Shown piece by piece: positions 1-8,955 of a stretch of DNA of 64,000 nt (position 1 is its first letter; each line of letters starts with the position of its first letter). The notes under the pieces are model-generated. The model made no database searches. It was given only the letters and a program-made list of their open reading frames with translations, and was not told the DNA's origin. A program made the position numbers and the translations under genes. Where the stretch lies: positions 62,001 through 126,000 of the forward strand of contig NZ_VJYD01000001.1 in the NCBI RefSeq assembly GCF_007341385.1, read 5' to 3'. The stretch is from Flavobacterium daemonense. GTDB taxonomy: Bacteria; Bacteroidota; Bacteroidia; Flavobacteriales; Flavobacteriaceae.

Positions 1-402
1 TTGCAGCCATTGTACAGAAGTTTCGCCATTGTCAGGCTGTAATGCAGCAACATAAACTAGAGCCGCAACTTTTGGGTGATTTCCAGCTTCAGTAATTACA
101 GTTCCGCCCCAAGAATGTCCAACTAAAATTGTTGGTCCGTCTTGTTTGTCTAAAGCTAGATTTGTTGCTCTCACATCATCTTCCAAAGAGCTTAACGGAT
201 TCTGAACAATTGTTACATTATATCCTTTTTTAGTCAAAATTTGGTACAAACCTTTCCATCCAGATCCATCCGCGAAAGCGCCGTGAACCAATACTACGTT
301 TTTAATTTTAGGAGCAGTTTGAGCGTTTACGTTTGTTGATGTAAGTGCCAAACTAAAGATTATTACTGCGAATGCTAAAAAGCTTTTAAATATTGTTTTC
401 AT
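1..402 (-). CDS. Exported alpha/beta hydrolase (C-terminus outside window)
   Basis: The frame is open from the ATG at 402 to the left edge, giving 134 residues with no stop, so the gene is cut. Residues 1-28 form a signal peptide ending VNAQ, so the product is exported or membrane-released. LVHGAFADGSGW at about 38-49 is the oxyanion-loop HG motif. GHSWGG around Ser97 is the nucleophile elbow of alpha/beta hydrolases. Proteins of this kind are often annotated as chloroperoxidase- or esterase-like; the substrate cannot be read from sequence. It is divergent in sequence from the other hydrolase of the window at 10710, which has Asp at the nucleophile position. The gene is transcribed in the same direction as the OsmC gene behind it, with a 194-bp gap holding a palindromic repeat. 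Confidence 0.85.
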   Translation of the reverse strand, partial: MKTIFKSFLAFAVIIFSLALTSTNVNAQTAPKIKNVVLVHGAFADGSGWKGLYQILTKKGYNVTIVQNPLSSLEDDVRATNLALDKQDGPTILVGHSWGGTVITEAGNHPKVAALVYVAALQPDNGETSVQWLQ

Positions 403-462
403 GTTTAAAATTTTAGATTGTTGATTTTAGATTTTAGATTATTTGTTGAAATCTAGTTCAAC

Positions 463-568
463 CTTGTCATTTCGACGGAGGAGAAATCTTCACGAGAAGC
501 TCTACAAAGATTGGCGACTTAGCGGACGGAGTTACTTGCGAAGATTCCTCGTTCCTCGAAATGACAAG
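463..568. repeat. Dispersed palindromic repeat, copy 1
   Basis: The ends are a 13-bp inverted repeat: CTTGTCATTTCGA at 463-475 and its complement at 556-568. The core carries GAGAAATCTTC and GAAGATTCCTC segments that also pair. The same end sequence and core words (GAAGCTC, AAAGATTGG, GTTACTTGCG) recur at 19565-19666, and half of the element recurs at 17863. It sits between two minus-strand genes and has no coding potential. It probably folds into a long hairpin in RNA. Function unknown. Confidence 0.8.
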
Positions 569-596
569 ATTGTGTTAAAATTTTATTATTTAGAAA

Positions 597-1013
597 TTAG
601 TTTAAGGTTACAGCCAAAGTAATTTCAGTATTCAGCAACTTAGAAATAGGACAAATTTCTTTTGCTTTTTGAGCTGTTTTCTGAAAATCTTCTTCAGAGA
701 TTCCAGGAACTTTTCCAGTAAGTTCTAAAGCAATTAAAGTAATCGTTCCGTCTTCAAAAGTTACTTTAGCCGTTGTGTCTAAATCTTCTGGCACAAATCC
801 AGCTTCAGATAATAAAAAGCTCAATTGCATGGTAAAACAGCCAGAATGTGCCGCTGCAATTAATTCTTCAGGATTAGTTCCAACACCTTGATCGAAACGA
901 GTTTTAAAAGATAATTGTGCGTTATCTAAAGTTGTGCTTTGAGTACTGATGGTTCCTTTTCCTTCCATTCCTGTACCTTTCCAGTTTGCGTTTGCTCTTC
1001 TTGTAAATTTCAT
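597..1013 (-). CDS. OsmC-family peroxiredoxin
   Basis: 138 residues with an ATG start, the normal length for the OsmC/Ohr fold. The two reactive cysteines are visible: Cys59 in AAAHSGCF and Cys121 in EICPISKLLN. The upstream NPEELIAAAHSGCF block is the classic OsmC signature. OsmC proteins reduce organic hydroperoxides in the cytoplasm with two thiols. The 'EICPISKLLN' second-Cys context fits the OsmC branch, while the gene at 11806 fits the Ohr branch. A complete promoter lies at 1075-1106. The gene is separated from the hydrolase downstream by a palindromic repeat, so it is probably a single-gene unit. Confidence 0.92.
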   Translation of the reverse strand: MKFTRRANANWKGTGMEGKGTISTQSTTLDNAQLSFKTRFDQGVGTNPEELIAAAHSGCFTMQLSFLLSEAGFVPEDLDTTAKVTFEDGTITLIALELTGKVPGISEEDFQKTAQKAKEICPISKLLNTEITLAVTLN

Positions 1014-1074
1014 GATTTCTATGTTTTAAATTATTTTTTAAGATGATCAAATCATTTCTTTGATTTTGATGAAG

Positions 1075-1106
1075 CAAAGGTATAGCGAAGGTGTTTATTA
1101 ATCAAA
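1075..1106 (-). promoter_or_regulatory. Promoter of the OsmC gene (TTTG-N20-TACCTTTG)
   Basis: Read on the minus strand, TTTG (1103-1106) is followed after 20 bp by TACCTTTG (1075-1082). This matches the Bacteroidota sigma-ABfr consensus (-33 TTG, -7 TAnnTTTG). It ends 61 bp before the OsmC start codon. Confidence 0.7.
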
Positions 1107-1189
1107 TTAATAATTTTTTATTGTTATAAAATTTATTTATAACTATTGGGTTTAGAGAGGTTGGGGGGTTGTTAGGTATTGAAAATAAA

Positions 1190-1216
1190 AAAGCGCAAAC
1201 TCGAAAGAGTTGCGCT
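1190..1216 (-). terminator. Terminator downstream of the 1254-2073 gene
   Basis: On the minus strand AGCGCAACTC, a short loop, GAGTTTGCGC and then a run of T form a hairpin with one bulged base followed by a U-tract. It lies about 40 bp after the stop codon at 1254, in the right place to end that transcript. Confidence 0.65.
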
Positions 1217-1253
1217 ACTAATTATTTTAAAGATTTTGAAAAAAAATCGATGT

Positions 1254-2073
1254 CTATTTCTGAGTTAATTCACTATAGTCAATGATTAAGATTTTTTCGT
1301 TTTTTTTATTATCATAAACTTCATAAAAAAAATATTTATCGTTATTGTAAATTAATACTGGCTTGAATTTGAGATTGTATTTTTTGATAATTCTGTTGTC
1401 TAAAATTTCTTTATTAATCAAATTCTCTGGAAAGACAAGGAATTGATGGAAGGTTGACGTATAAGGGTTCAGATCTACCAATATAAGTTTTATCAAAAAA
1501 AACAGAGATTAAAATTATAGCAGTGGAAATAATAGAGATAAAATTTTCTTTAAATTTTTTATTATCTCTGATTTTAATAATAAACTTAAGTAGAATGTTA
1601 GGATAATTATAAATAAAGTTCTCAAGCAATCTAAAAACACCTAAAAAGAACAAACCAACCGTGATTGTCATAATTGGGATTAATAGTACAATTTCAAAAA
1701 TTTTAATTGATTGTCTTTTGTAAATATCTTCGAGTAAAGGAAGTGGTATAAAGAAAAAAACAATAATACTAAGAGGAATGGTGATTATAGAATACCAAAT
1801 TGACGGTGGCTTAGTATTATCAAATTGAAAATCATTTTTTTTAATCATTTTACCACTTATATTGAAAGCAATATATAATATACTAATTATAAAAAGTATC
1901 AATATTCCATCTGCAACTAATTGAGTAATAGAAAAAAATCTTATAAATGATGTTGATATTAAAGATAGTTCTAATAGTTGCCATATTCCTCCAATTATAG
2001 TGGGAATTAGAATCAGAATGCTTAAATTATCTTTTATAGAGTTGTAATTTTCCTTAAAATTTTGTGTTTTCAA
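1254..2073 (-). pseudogene. Unknown membrane protein, apparently split by a frameshift in a T8 run
   Basis: Two frames together look like one gene of about 272 residues. The first (2073 to 1414) begins at a TTG, has no ATG, and encodes four or more hydrophobic segments (for example ILILIPTIIGGIWQLLEL, LILFIISILYIAF and LIPIMTITVGLFFLGVF). It then passes a run of eight T (A8 on the plus strand, 1495-1502) into a short non-hydrophobic tail. The second (1496 to 1254) opens inside that same run and reads 80 residues of well-formed sequence rich in Asn, Lys and Tyr, ending DYSELTQK. Removing one T joins them and extends the last membrane helix. I do not recognise the family. The break may be a real inactivation, a contingency locus or a sequencing error. 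The start is also uncertain. Confidence 0.6.
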
Positions 2074-2241
2074 ATTATAACCTATTAAATTATTAGTTTT
2101 TGATTTTTGACATAGATCACTAATTTAATATTTATTCTTCTAAATGTAAAAAAGTACTAAAATAAAGATTTTATAACAATTTAAGAGGAGAAGTTAATTT
2201 AGTAAAACAGATATAAATGCTTTTATGCAAAAAGATAAATT

Positions 2242-4323
2242 TTAATTTATCCATTCAACAAAGTCAGGATACTTTTCATATGTTTTTTTTAAGAATTTAT
2301 ATACGTCACTATTTTTGTCTTTAATTGTTATTATTAGAGTGTCTATTGCGCGAGTAAGTGGAATCAAAGACCACAAATAAACAAATCTGTTTCGTTTTTC
2401 TTCCAATGTTTCTAAAGCTAATTCATTTGTTTCTTGTTCCTTAAATGTTTGCATTTTAAATTTTATAAATTCATCAAGATCTAAACATACTACTGTCCAC
2501 CCCTCAAGACCACGACATGAGTCATATTGTAGAAGACGATGTTGATTTAATTCAACGACATATTGTGTTCTTAAATCGGTATTTGTTAAATCCCATATTG
2601 AAATCCCATGATTTCTAAATTCTTCGGCATATTTAAATTCTCGTCTTTCTTTTTCATTTCCATAATCATCAATTTCTTTTACTACACTAACAAGATTTGG
2701 TGGAACTAAAAACATCATTTCGTATTCTGAATTTTCACATTCTTTGCATCTATTTAGTTCTCTAACATGTAATTCTTTAGAATAACCACTACTTGAAATT
2801 ATTATTTTGCCACCCATTAATTCAGGTTTAGGTTCAATTTCCCAATTGACACCTACTTGTTTAGCATATTCATTAATGAATGATATCAAATTTACTTCTT
2901 GTCTTAATCCCTTTTTTTCATTTGTTCTTTTAAAATCAGTATCAGGTCTCAGTCCTTGAACCCAATTACATTTTTTTTGTGATCGAATCAATTGATCTAC
3001 ACCATCGGTTATGATTGTTTTATTTTTGCCAAAAATTGTAAAAATTATTTTCTTCTCTAATTCATTCCAATCTTGAGATTCATCAATTAAAACATAATCC
3101 CATGCAACTTTATCATGACGGGTCTTCATTAATTCTTGAATTTCTTTTTCTTCAATTAATCCTGTTTCGATGTAATCAATTAATTGTTGTAGAAATTCCT
3201 CGTATTTTTCAAGAAATTCAGGAACCTGTTTAGCTTCCTCTTCTGGATCTTTGTAATTTTTGACTAATCCAAAACCAATTATTAATTCATAAATGAATTT
3301 GTGTAAAGTTGTAATATTAACAGTGTAATTATCAACTTTGTCTGGAATTTCAGCTAATGCTAAAATTCTTTTTATATCACTTACAAGCGCATGATTATAG
3401 GTTAAAATTAAGACTCTAGATTCGTGATTAATTGCTAGATCGCATGCTATTCGTAGTAGTTTGATTGTTTTTCCAGTTCCTGCTCTACCGGAAATTACAA
3501 TTAACTTTTCACCAATTGCTTGAGCGTATTGTTGTTCGTCTAATAGTTTTCTTGTGATATGTTCAATTTTTCGACGAGTTAATTGACCACTTCCATTTTT
3601 AATTCTAGTAAATAAATCAAAAATTTCTTCAATCTTTCCAAAATCTAAATAATCATCTTTTTTTAGTGAATTGTATGAGCAAAAATTTTTATAAGACCCA
3701 TCAGGATTAGAACTATTATAAGGCGGTTTTTGATTACATGCTAATTGCATTAGAAATTGAAACGTGAATTGGGAAGGAAGAAAATTATGTTTTGAATATA
3801 AATTTGAATTGTTGTCTAAAAGATTTTTAATAGATTGCCAACTAACATTTCTAAACCAAATGAAATTTGCAATGTATGGTGAAAAAGTTAATCTATCTTC
3901 AAAGAAATTTTTTAATGAATATTTTTGTTTCTCACTTTGATTTGTGGCGTCTGAAAGCTTGTCATTGTACTTTACTAACATGTGTAATCCATCTAATCTA
4001 ATATCTTCTGCTCGATGTCTTTTTGTCTCAATTGTGAAACAAAAATTGTTGACATATGCAGTTCGAGATCTAGCCGGTAATTCTTCATGGTTTTTCCCAA
4101 TTGCCTTTGAATTTACTTTGCATGTGTAATTTTCAAAATTGCCTATAACAATTAAATCAACATCCTTAGTTTCTTGACCAAATAAAGTTGCATTACATAC
4201 AATTAATATTTGCCCTTTAACAGAAGCCATACCTAAGGAACTTTGAAACATATCTCGTAAAACTTCAGCATCCTGAAACTCGTTTGTGTCAGTATTTCCT
4301 TTTATTTTGATATCTATAGACAT
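2242..4323 (-). CDS. NERD-like nuclease fused to superfamily 1 helicase/ATPase
   Basis: 693 residues with an ATG start. Residues about 20-115 resemble a NERD (PD-(D/E)XK) nuclease: Asp56 in DVDLIVIG, then Glu99 and Lys101 in CFTIETKRH. A UvrD/DUF2075-like helicase core follows. It has Walker A GRAGTGKT (279-286), motif Ia LILTYNHALV (306-315), Walker B VLIDESQD (411-418), a late GLEGW motif and SLIPLTRAIDTLIIT near the C-terminus (motif VI-like). It should bind ATP and translocate on nucleic acid, with a possible cleavage activity. It stands alone in AT-rich DNA between the frameshifted membrane gene and the Kai operon. NERD-helicase fusions occur in accessory and anti-phage regions, so a defence role is plausible but not shown here. 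Confidence 0.8.
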   Translation of the reverse strand: MSIDIKIKGNTDTNEFQDAEVLRDMFQSSLGMASVKGQILIVCNATLFGQETKDVDLIVIGNFENYTCKVNSKAIGKNHEELPARSRTAYVNNFCFTIETKRHRAEDIRLDGLHMLVKYNDKLSDATNQSEKQKYSLKNFFEDRLTFSPYIANFIWFRNVSWQSIKNLLDNNSNLYSKHNFLPSQFTFQFLMQLACNQKPPYNSSNPDGSYKNFCSYNSLKKDDYLDFGKIEEIFDLFTRIKNGSGQLTRRKIEHITRKLLDEQQYAQAIGEKLIVISGRAGTGKTIKLLRIACDLAINHESRVLILTYNHALVSDIKRILALAEIPDKVDNYTVNITTLHKFIYELIIGFGLVKNYKDPEEEAKQVPEFLEKYEEFLQQLIDYIETGLIEEKEIQELMKTRHDKVAWDYVLIDESQDWNELEKKIIFTIFGKNKTIITDGVDQLIRSQKKCNWVQGLRPDTDFKRTNEKKGLRQEVNLISFINEYAKQVGVNWEIEPKPELMGGKIIISSSGYSKELHVRELNRCKECENSEYEMMFLVPPNLVSVVKEIDDYGNEKERREFKYAEEFRNHGISIWDLTNTDLRTQYVVELNQHRLLQYDSCRGLEGWTVVCLDLDEFIKFKMQTFKEQETNELALETLEEKRNRFVYLWSLIPLTRAIDTLIITIKDKNSDVYKFLKKTYEKYPDFVEWIN

Positions 4324-4686
4324 TTTATTTTTTTTTTTTTAAAGTCAGTAATATTTGTTATATCTATTTCAATTTTAAAGTAATGAAATTGAGATTTTTA
4401 AAAAAGTAAATGCCATTGTTTAATAATTTTAATCATAACGGAAATCCATAATGTGAAAAAAATATATTACTCACAAGTGTAATTAAAAATAAGAATCAAG
4501 CACAGAGTATATTTACGGTATTTTTCCAAACAAGAATAAAAACAAAACCCCCAACCATAAAAATGATCAAGGGCTTATAAATTTAAAAAAAAAAAACAAT
4601 TCACTCCACATCCAAATAAGCATTCAAAATCTCCGCGAATTCATTAATCAAGTAAAAACCATTTTTAATTTGATTAAACAAAAACC
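4324..4686. other. Intergenic stretch, AT-rich, possible gene remnant
   Basis: No clear gene, terminator or promoter is visible. On the minus strand 4602-4682 a 26-residue frame opening at TTG reads INEFAEILNAYLDVE at its end. This looks protein-like and sits directly after the response regulator. It may be a remnant of a further operon gene. I do not call it as a gene. Confidence 0.35.
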
Positions 4687-5091
4687 CTAACCCTCAATAA
4701 TACTCAAAATAGTCTTTGGAATTTCGGCGAAAGCCTCAAAAGAATAAGGTTTAATAAGATAGGCTTTTACGCCCAGAACGTCGCATTTTTCTTTGTACGA
4801 CGGATTTATGCTGGTGGAATAAACAAAGCAGGGAATGTCCTTTAAACTAGAATTGTTTAGAATTTGCTGTAAAGCTTCGATGCCGTCAACAATAGGCATA
4901 TTGATATCGGTCAGGATTACGTCCGGGTTTTCGTTTGAACTGTCTTTTAGGTAATTGAGCAGTTCTTCGCCATTTGATACTAAGCTTACTTTCCCGAAAT
5001 GTGGGTTTTGGTTGAAGGTTTCACAGATAACGTCAGCGTCATCGTCGTCATCTTCGGCGATTATGATATGTAGGTTGTTTTTTTGTGACAT
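4687..5091 (-). CDS. Single-domain response regulator (Kai operon output)
   Basis: 134 residues from the ATG at 5091; an in-frame TTG 9 bp upstream is less likely. It is a stand-alone receiver domain. It has the acidic cluster AEDDDDD near the N-terminus, phosphoacceptor Asp62 in VILTDINMP, Thr/Ser in FVYSTS and the conserved Lys in LIKPYS. No output domain follows, so it must signal by protein contact, like the CheY/Rcp1 group. It starts one base after the stop of the histidine kinase, which is therefore its probable phosphodonor. It is the last gene of the kaiC-kaiB-kaiB-kinase-regulator operon. Confidence 0.92.
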   Translation of the reverse strand: MSQKNNLHIIIAEDDDDDADVICETFNQNPHFGKVSLVSNGEELLNYLKDSSNENPDVILTDINMPIVDGIEALQQILNNSSLKDIPCFVYSTSINPSYKEKCDVLGVKAYLIKPYSFEAFAEIPKTILSIIEG

Positions 5092-5092
5092 T

Positions 5093-6349
5093 TTATACAA
5101 TTGGAAAGTAAAGATTAAATGTTGTGCCTTCGTTGAGCGTACTTTCGACGGTTATTTTTCCGGAATGGTTTTCCATGATTTTTTTACAAATCGCAAGGCC
5201 AATTCCGTTTCCTGAATATTCGTTTCGGGCATGTAAACGCTGGAAAATGGTAAAGATTTTAGTTAAATGATTTTCTTCCATTCCTATACCATTATCTTTA
5301 ATTTGAATCTGTACAAATTTAGCATTTTGATTTGGTATTTTGGTATCTAAGTTTTCGGGCTGAAAAATTTCTATAAACGGAGCCGTTGTTTCTTTGCTGT
5401 ATTTTATAGCATTCGAAATAAGATTTGAAAAAAGCTGGCGCATTTGTACTCTTGAAGCTTTTATGATTGGTAAATCTCCAATTTTAATGCTGGCTTTTTT
5501 ATCAGAAATTATAATTTCAAAATCCTCCATAACTTCAGAAATGATGGTTTTCAGGTTTATTTTAGTTCGTTCTTCCTGCGCTGTATGTGATGAATAACGT
5601 ACTAAATCATCAACAAGCGAGTTTAAACGCAAAGCCGATAATTTCATGACATTTATTGCTTTGGTATCTACTTCGGTAAAATAACTTCCGTCAATTCGGC
5701 TTGTGTTCATTACAATTTTTCGCAGTGGTTCTTTTAAATCGTGTGATATCACGTGAATAAATTCTTCTAGATTTCGATTGATTTTATTCAGTTCGTTAAT
5801 TTTTTCTTCTAATTCCTCTTGATGACGAATTAAAGCTTCTTCGTGTTTTTTCTTTTCGGTTAAGTCGGTAATTACAATTCCTATGGCTGCTACGGCAGGT
5901 TCAAGATCTGTTAAGGCGATATAAGAGGGAAAAGTTTTTTTGTCGTTATCCGATTTAAAAAGAATTTCGTGTGTCGCGATTCCGTATCGCAGCGCCTGAA
6001 TAAGCTGCACAAACTGCGCCGGATTATCAAAATATTCGTTTAAATACGTTCCAACAATTTGCTCTGAAGGAATACCAACGAGTTCTGAAAAATAGTCGTT
6101 GCAATACAATATGAGTCCTTGGCGCGAAATACTTAGCGCGCCTTGTCTGAATTTTTCAATAAGAAGCCTATAAGTATAATCCGCAGTTTGAAGCGAATAT
6201 ACTTCTGGAACTCCGTTTGTACTTAAAACTAACGCATCTACATCACCTTGTTTTATAGCATCTACAATACTATTAGACTCAAAAAGCTCTTCTTTTAAGG
6301 ATTCTATTTCTGCTAATAATGATTCTATATTTCTTTTTTTTTCCTCCAA
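5093..6349 (-). CDS. PAS-domain sensor histidine kinase (Kai operon)
   Basis: 418 residues. No ATG is available near the front and the frame opens at TTG just after the stop of the second kaiB, preceded by TAAT. Order of parts: a coiled-coil start (1-30), a PAS domain (about 60-165), a short coiled coil, a HisKA domain with phosphoacceptor His203 in VISHDLKEPLRKI, and a HATPase_c domain. The ATPase domain has N box LISNAIKYSKE, G1 box IKDNGIGM and G2 box GNGIGLAICKKI. There are no membrane segments, so it is cytoplasmic. Unlike cyanobacterial SasA it has no KaiB-like sensor domain. How KaiC or KaiB state reaches it is unknown, but operon context suggests coupling. Confidence 0.9.
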   Translation of the reverse strand: MEEKKRNIESLLAEIESLKEELFESNSIVDAIKQGDVDALVLSTNGVPEVYSLQTADYTYRLLIEKFRQGALSISRQGLILYCNDYFSELVGIPSEQIVGTYLNEYFDNPAQFVQLIQALRYGIATHEILFKSDNDKKTFPSYIALTDLEPAVAAIGIVITDLTEKKKHEEALIRHQEELEEKINELNKINRNLEEFIHVISHDLKEPLRKIVMNTSRIDGSYFTEVDTKAINVMKLSALRLNSLVDDLVRYSSHTAQEERTKINLKTIISEVMEDFEIIISDKKASIKIGDLPIIKASRVQMRQLFSNLISNAIKYSKETTAPFIEIFQPENLDTKIPNQNAKFVQIQIKDNGIGMEENHLTKIFTIFQRLHARNEYSGNGIGLAICKKIMENHSGKITVESTLNEGTTFNLYFPIV

Positions 6350-6350
6350 A

Positions 6351-6650
6351 TTATTGTTCTAGGTTTAGTAAATACAAAACCTTTTCTTTATCTGATAAAT
6401 CACCCAAAATGATTCTTTTGGGTTCAGGATGTATTTTGATTAATGTTGGGATTGCCACAATTTGATGAATTACAGCTTGTTCCTTATCACGACTGATATC
6501 GATAATCTCTATTTCGTAGTTTTTTTTGAGATAGGTGTCGCAGATTTTTCGTAAATTTTCGATTGCATGTCCTGATTTAACAGACATACCTGAAACAAAA
6601 AGTTTGAACTTATGTTTGGTTGTACTTGTGCCATCAGATGAATCTTCCAT
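6351..6650 (-). CDS. kaiB: KaiB-family protein, second copy
   Basis: 99 residues with an ATG start. After a polar 12-residue extension (MEDSSDGTSTTK) the KaiB/thioredoxin-like fold begins with KFKLFVSGMSVKSGHAIENL. It continues to the conserved VAIPTLIKIHPEPKRIILGDLS block near the C-terminus. KaiB binds the CI ring of KaiC after switching fold in cyanobacteria. It is clearly paralogous to the neighbouring kaiB (shared IEIIDxxxxxxxA, AxPTLxxxxPEPxRxIxGDLS) but diverged, which suggests separate jobs. The start lies two bases after the stop of the first kaiB, and the kinase starts one base after its own stop. Confidence 0.93.
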   Translation of the reverse strand: MEDSSDGTSTTKHKFKLFVSGMSVKSGHAIENLRKICDTYLKKNYEIEIIDISRDKEQAVIHQIVAIPTLIKIHPEPKRIILGDLSDKEKVLYLLNLEQ

Positions 6651-6652
6651 GA

Positions 6653-6946
6653 TTATGAGTTTATAGGTTTGATATTAAGTCCTACAAGCACTCTTTCTTC
6701 GTTTGAAAGGTCACCTATAATTTTACGAATAGGCTCAGGAAATTTTCTCACCAAGGTTGGTACAGCCAAAATTTGATCGCCTTCTGCCAATTGCGGATTC
6801 TTCAGCAAATCGATGATCTCGATGCTGTATTTTCCTTTTAAATGTTCCTCGGCATATTTTTTTATGTTCTCAAGCGCCTTGATTGATTTTGGCGTTTGAC
6901 CTGCTATATAGAGCAATAATTGCCATTCGGCTATTTCTTTTTTCAT
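6653..6946 (-). CDS. kaiB: KaiB-family protein, first copy
   Basis: 97 residues with an ATG start one base after the kaiC stop. It has the KaiB fold with [21 protein letters not shown] at the front, [27 protein letters not shown] in the middle and [22 protein letters not shown] at the end. The length matches cyanobacterial KaiB (about 100 residues). The expected partner is the KaiC encoded immediately upstream. No KaiA gene is present in the window, as in other non-cyanobacterial kaiBC loci, so a self-sustained clock is not implied. Such loci are usually described as timers or stress regulators. Confidence 0.93.
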   Translation of the reverse strand: MKKEIAEWQLLLYIAGQTPKSIKALENIKKYAEEHLKGKYSIEIIDLLKNPQLAEGDQILAVPTLVRKFPEPIRKIIGDLSNEERVLVGLNIKPINS

Positions 6947-6947
6947 T

Positions 6948-8627
6948 TTAATTTTCTTTTTTCTTAGAAGACAGTCTTTCCTGCAATTCTTCTGTTGCTT
7001 TAAGGATACTTAATTCTTCTTCCGCCGATTCAAATTCGGTTCTCAACGCTTCAATATTGGCTTCAAGAACTTTACGTTTGCGTTCGATTTCTCGGTCTTT
7101 TCTGTTAATTTCGTTTTGAAGCTTAATATTCGAAATGGTTTTTTTGGCTTGATGTGATTTTCTCGCCGTTCCTGTCAAAATTCCTTGTGGTCCTAATTCT
7201 ACATCTAGTAGTTCGATTCCGTTATTGGTAATCACAAACTCTCTAACTTGGTTAGAATGTCCCATTCCACGGGCTTTGATAATGAAAATACCGCGGTTTC
7301 TTTCGCCAACGCCTTCCATATCACGAACCGTAATCCAGGTATCAACCAATGACGATACAGATTCTTCGGCCAAATCGGGTCTGAAATTATCTGTTTGTTT
7401 GTTTAAAGAGGTAAACATGGCGGTAATATTATTGGCTTTGAGCATATCAATTAATCGAACGAGCATTGAACGAACTTCATGTTCGCTTCCTACCGAAATA
7501 AGATTACTAATTGGGTCAATAATGATTGTAGTAGGTTTAAACTCTTTGATTAGTTTTCTAAGCGTAAGCAAATGCAGTTCAAGACCGTTTAATGACGGGC
7601 GTGAAGAATGAATTTGCAATAAGCCATCTTTAATATGTTTTTCAAGATCAATTCCGATTGATCTCATATTGCGAACCAATTGTTGCGGCGATTCTTCAAA
7701 AGCGAAATAAATCGTTCTTTCTTTATTCTCGCATTGTTCGTTGGCAAAATAACAGCCAATAGTAGTTTTTGCTGTTCCGGCTGTTCCTGATACCAAAATA
7801 TTGCTTCCGCGGAAAAAGCCGCCACCTTGAAACATATCATTTAATCCGGGAACTCCGGTTGAAATAATATCTGAAGAAACTTCATTATCGAGTTTTAATG
7901 AAGTAATAGGAAGTACCGAAATACCTTCTTCATCAATTAAAAATGGATATTCGTTTGTTCCGTGCGTTGAACCTCTGTATTTTACAATGCGAAGTCTTCG
8001 GGTTGAAACCTGCTCAATAACACGATGATCGAGAACAATAACGCAGTCTGATACGTATTCTTCTAATCCTTGACGTGTAAGTGTTGCCTCACCGCGTTCG
8101 CCTGTAATTACGGCTGTTACGCCTTTAGCTTTTAGCCAATGAAATAATCTTCGCAATTCGGCTCTCAAAATCGCCTGATTGTCAAGGCCTGCAAATAAAG
8201 ATTCTATAGTGTCCAAAACAATGCGAGTTGCTTTTACAGAATCGATGGCATAGCCTAATCGTATAAATAAACCATCGAGATCGTATTCTCCGGCTTCTTC
8301 AATTTCTGATCTTTCGACACGAACGTGATCTACTACGAGTTTTTTATCCTTTTTAAGTTGTTCGAGGTCAAAGCCAAGAGATTTTACATTTAAAGTAAGA
8401 TCATCCGAAGGTTCTTCAAAAGACATGAAAACTCCAGTTTCGTTGTATTCAGTAATTCCTTTTATAAGAAATTGCATTGACAATAATGTTTTTCCGCATC
8501 CTGCGCCACCGCAAATTAAAGTAGGACGTCCTTTTGGGAAACCTCCTTCTGTAATTTCGTCTAGTCCGTCAACTCCCGTTGGAGTTTTTGGGAATATAAA
8601 ATGAGTTGTTTTTGTTTTTTCTTGCAC
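6948..8627 (-). CDS. kaiC: KaiC-family ATPase with two RecA-like domains
   Basis: 559 residues with a GTG start; no in-frame ATG lies upstream. Two KaiC domains are present. CI (about 10-245) has Walker A GAGCGKT at 41-47 and catalytic Glu71-Glu72 in MSFEEP. CII (about 255-480) has a variant Walker A GTAGTAKT at 281-288 and Glu311-Glu312 in FAFEES. Ser425-Ser426 in [11 protein letters not shown] align with the Ser-Thr autophosphorylation pair of cyanobacterial KaiC. Residues 495-555 form a charged coiled coil not present in Synechococcus KaiC. Expected to be a cytoplasmic hexameric ATPase, probable autokinase. It heads a five-gene operon with a well-formed promoter at 8652-8681. Confidence 0.95.
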   Translation of the reverse strand: MQEKTKTTHFIFPKTPTGVDGLDEITEGGFPKGRPTLICGGAGCGKTLLSMQFLIKGITEYNETGVFMSFEEPSDDLTLNVKSLGFDLEQLKKDKKLVVDHVRVERSEIEEAGEYDLDGLFIRLGYAIDSVKATRIVLDTIESLFAGLDNQAILRAELRRLFHWLKAKGVTAVITGERGEATLTRQGLEEYVSDCVIVLDHRVIEQVSTRRLRIVKYRGSTHGTNEYPFLIDEEGISVLPITSLKLDNEVSSDIISTGVPGLNDMFQGGGFFRGSNILVSGTAGTAKTTIGCYFANEQCENKERTIYFAFEESPQQLVRNMRSIGIDLEKHIKDGLLQIHSSRPSLNGLELHLLTLRKLIKEFKPTTIIIDPISNLISVGSEHEVRSMLVRLIDMLKANNITAMFTSLNKQTDNFRPDLAEESVSSLVDTWITVRDMEGVGERNRGIFIIKARGMGHSNQVREFVITNNGIELLDVELGPQGILTGTARKSHQAKKTISNIKLQNEINRKDREIERKRKVLEANIEALRTEFESAEEELSILKATEELQERLSSKKKEN

Positions 8628-8651
8628 GATAATATAAATTCAGTATTATCT

Positions 8652-8681
8652 CAAATATACGTTTTCCTACACGATCTACAA
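8652..8681 (-). promoter_or_regulatory. Promoter of the Kai operon (TTG-N19-TATATTTG)
   Basis: On the minus strand TTG (8679-8681) and TATATTTG (8652-8659) are separated by 19 bp, matching the Bacteroidota primary promoter consensus. The -7 element ends 25 bp before the GTG start of kaiC. The rest of the 328-bp gap to the SDR gene (8682-8955) shows no further recognisable element. Confidence 0.7.
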
Positions 8682-8955
8682 TGAATTCTTGTTAAGATTT
8701 AACAGCTGTTTAATGAAGTTTTAAAAATAAATTAAGAAAATTGCGCTTTAAATATGAATAAATCGGAGAATTTTAACCAAATAATTGAAAAAATGATTTG
8801 AATATTTAACACTAATTTTTCTGTTTTGGCTAAAACTGATTTTTAAGAATAGGTAAATGTTAAAATCGATTTTGCAGTATACTCCATGATACCACCAAAA
8901 AAGCAACCTCTTTTCCGATTTAACTTTGTCCAGTTAATTTAAAAAACATAAAATA

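Noticed and set aside
1414..1496. Two separate overlapping genes in this membrane-protein region
   Set aside because: The second frame opens at a TTG inside the T8 run and continues the protein-like sequence, so a single frameshifted gene explains both better.
5091..8627. Calling the Kai locus a circadian clock
   Set aside because: No KaiA is present and the kinase lacks the SasA sensor domain; only a KaiBC-type signalling unit can be supported.
8921..8931. TTTGTCC before the SDR gene as a fourth member of the 21-bp direct-repeat regulon
   Set aside because: The half-site 21 bp upstream matches poorly and no -7 element lies 45 bp downstream; position would be inside the coding region.
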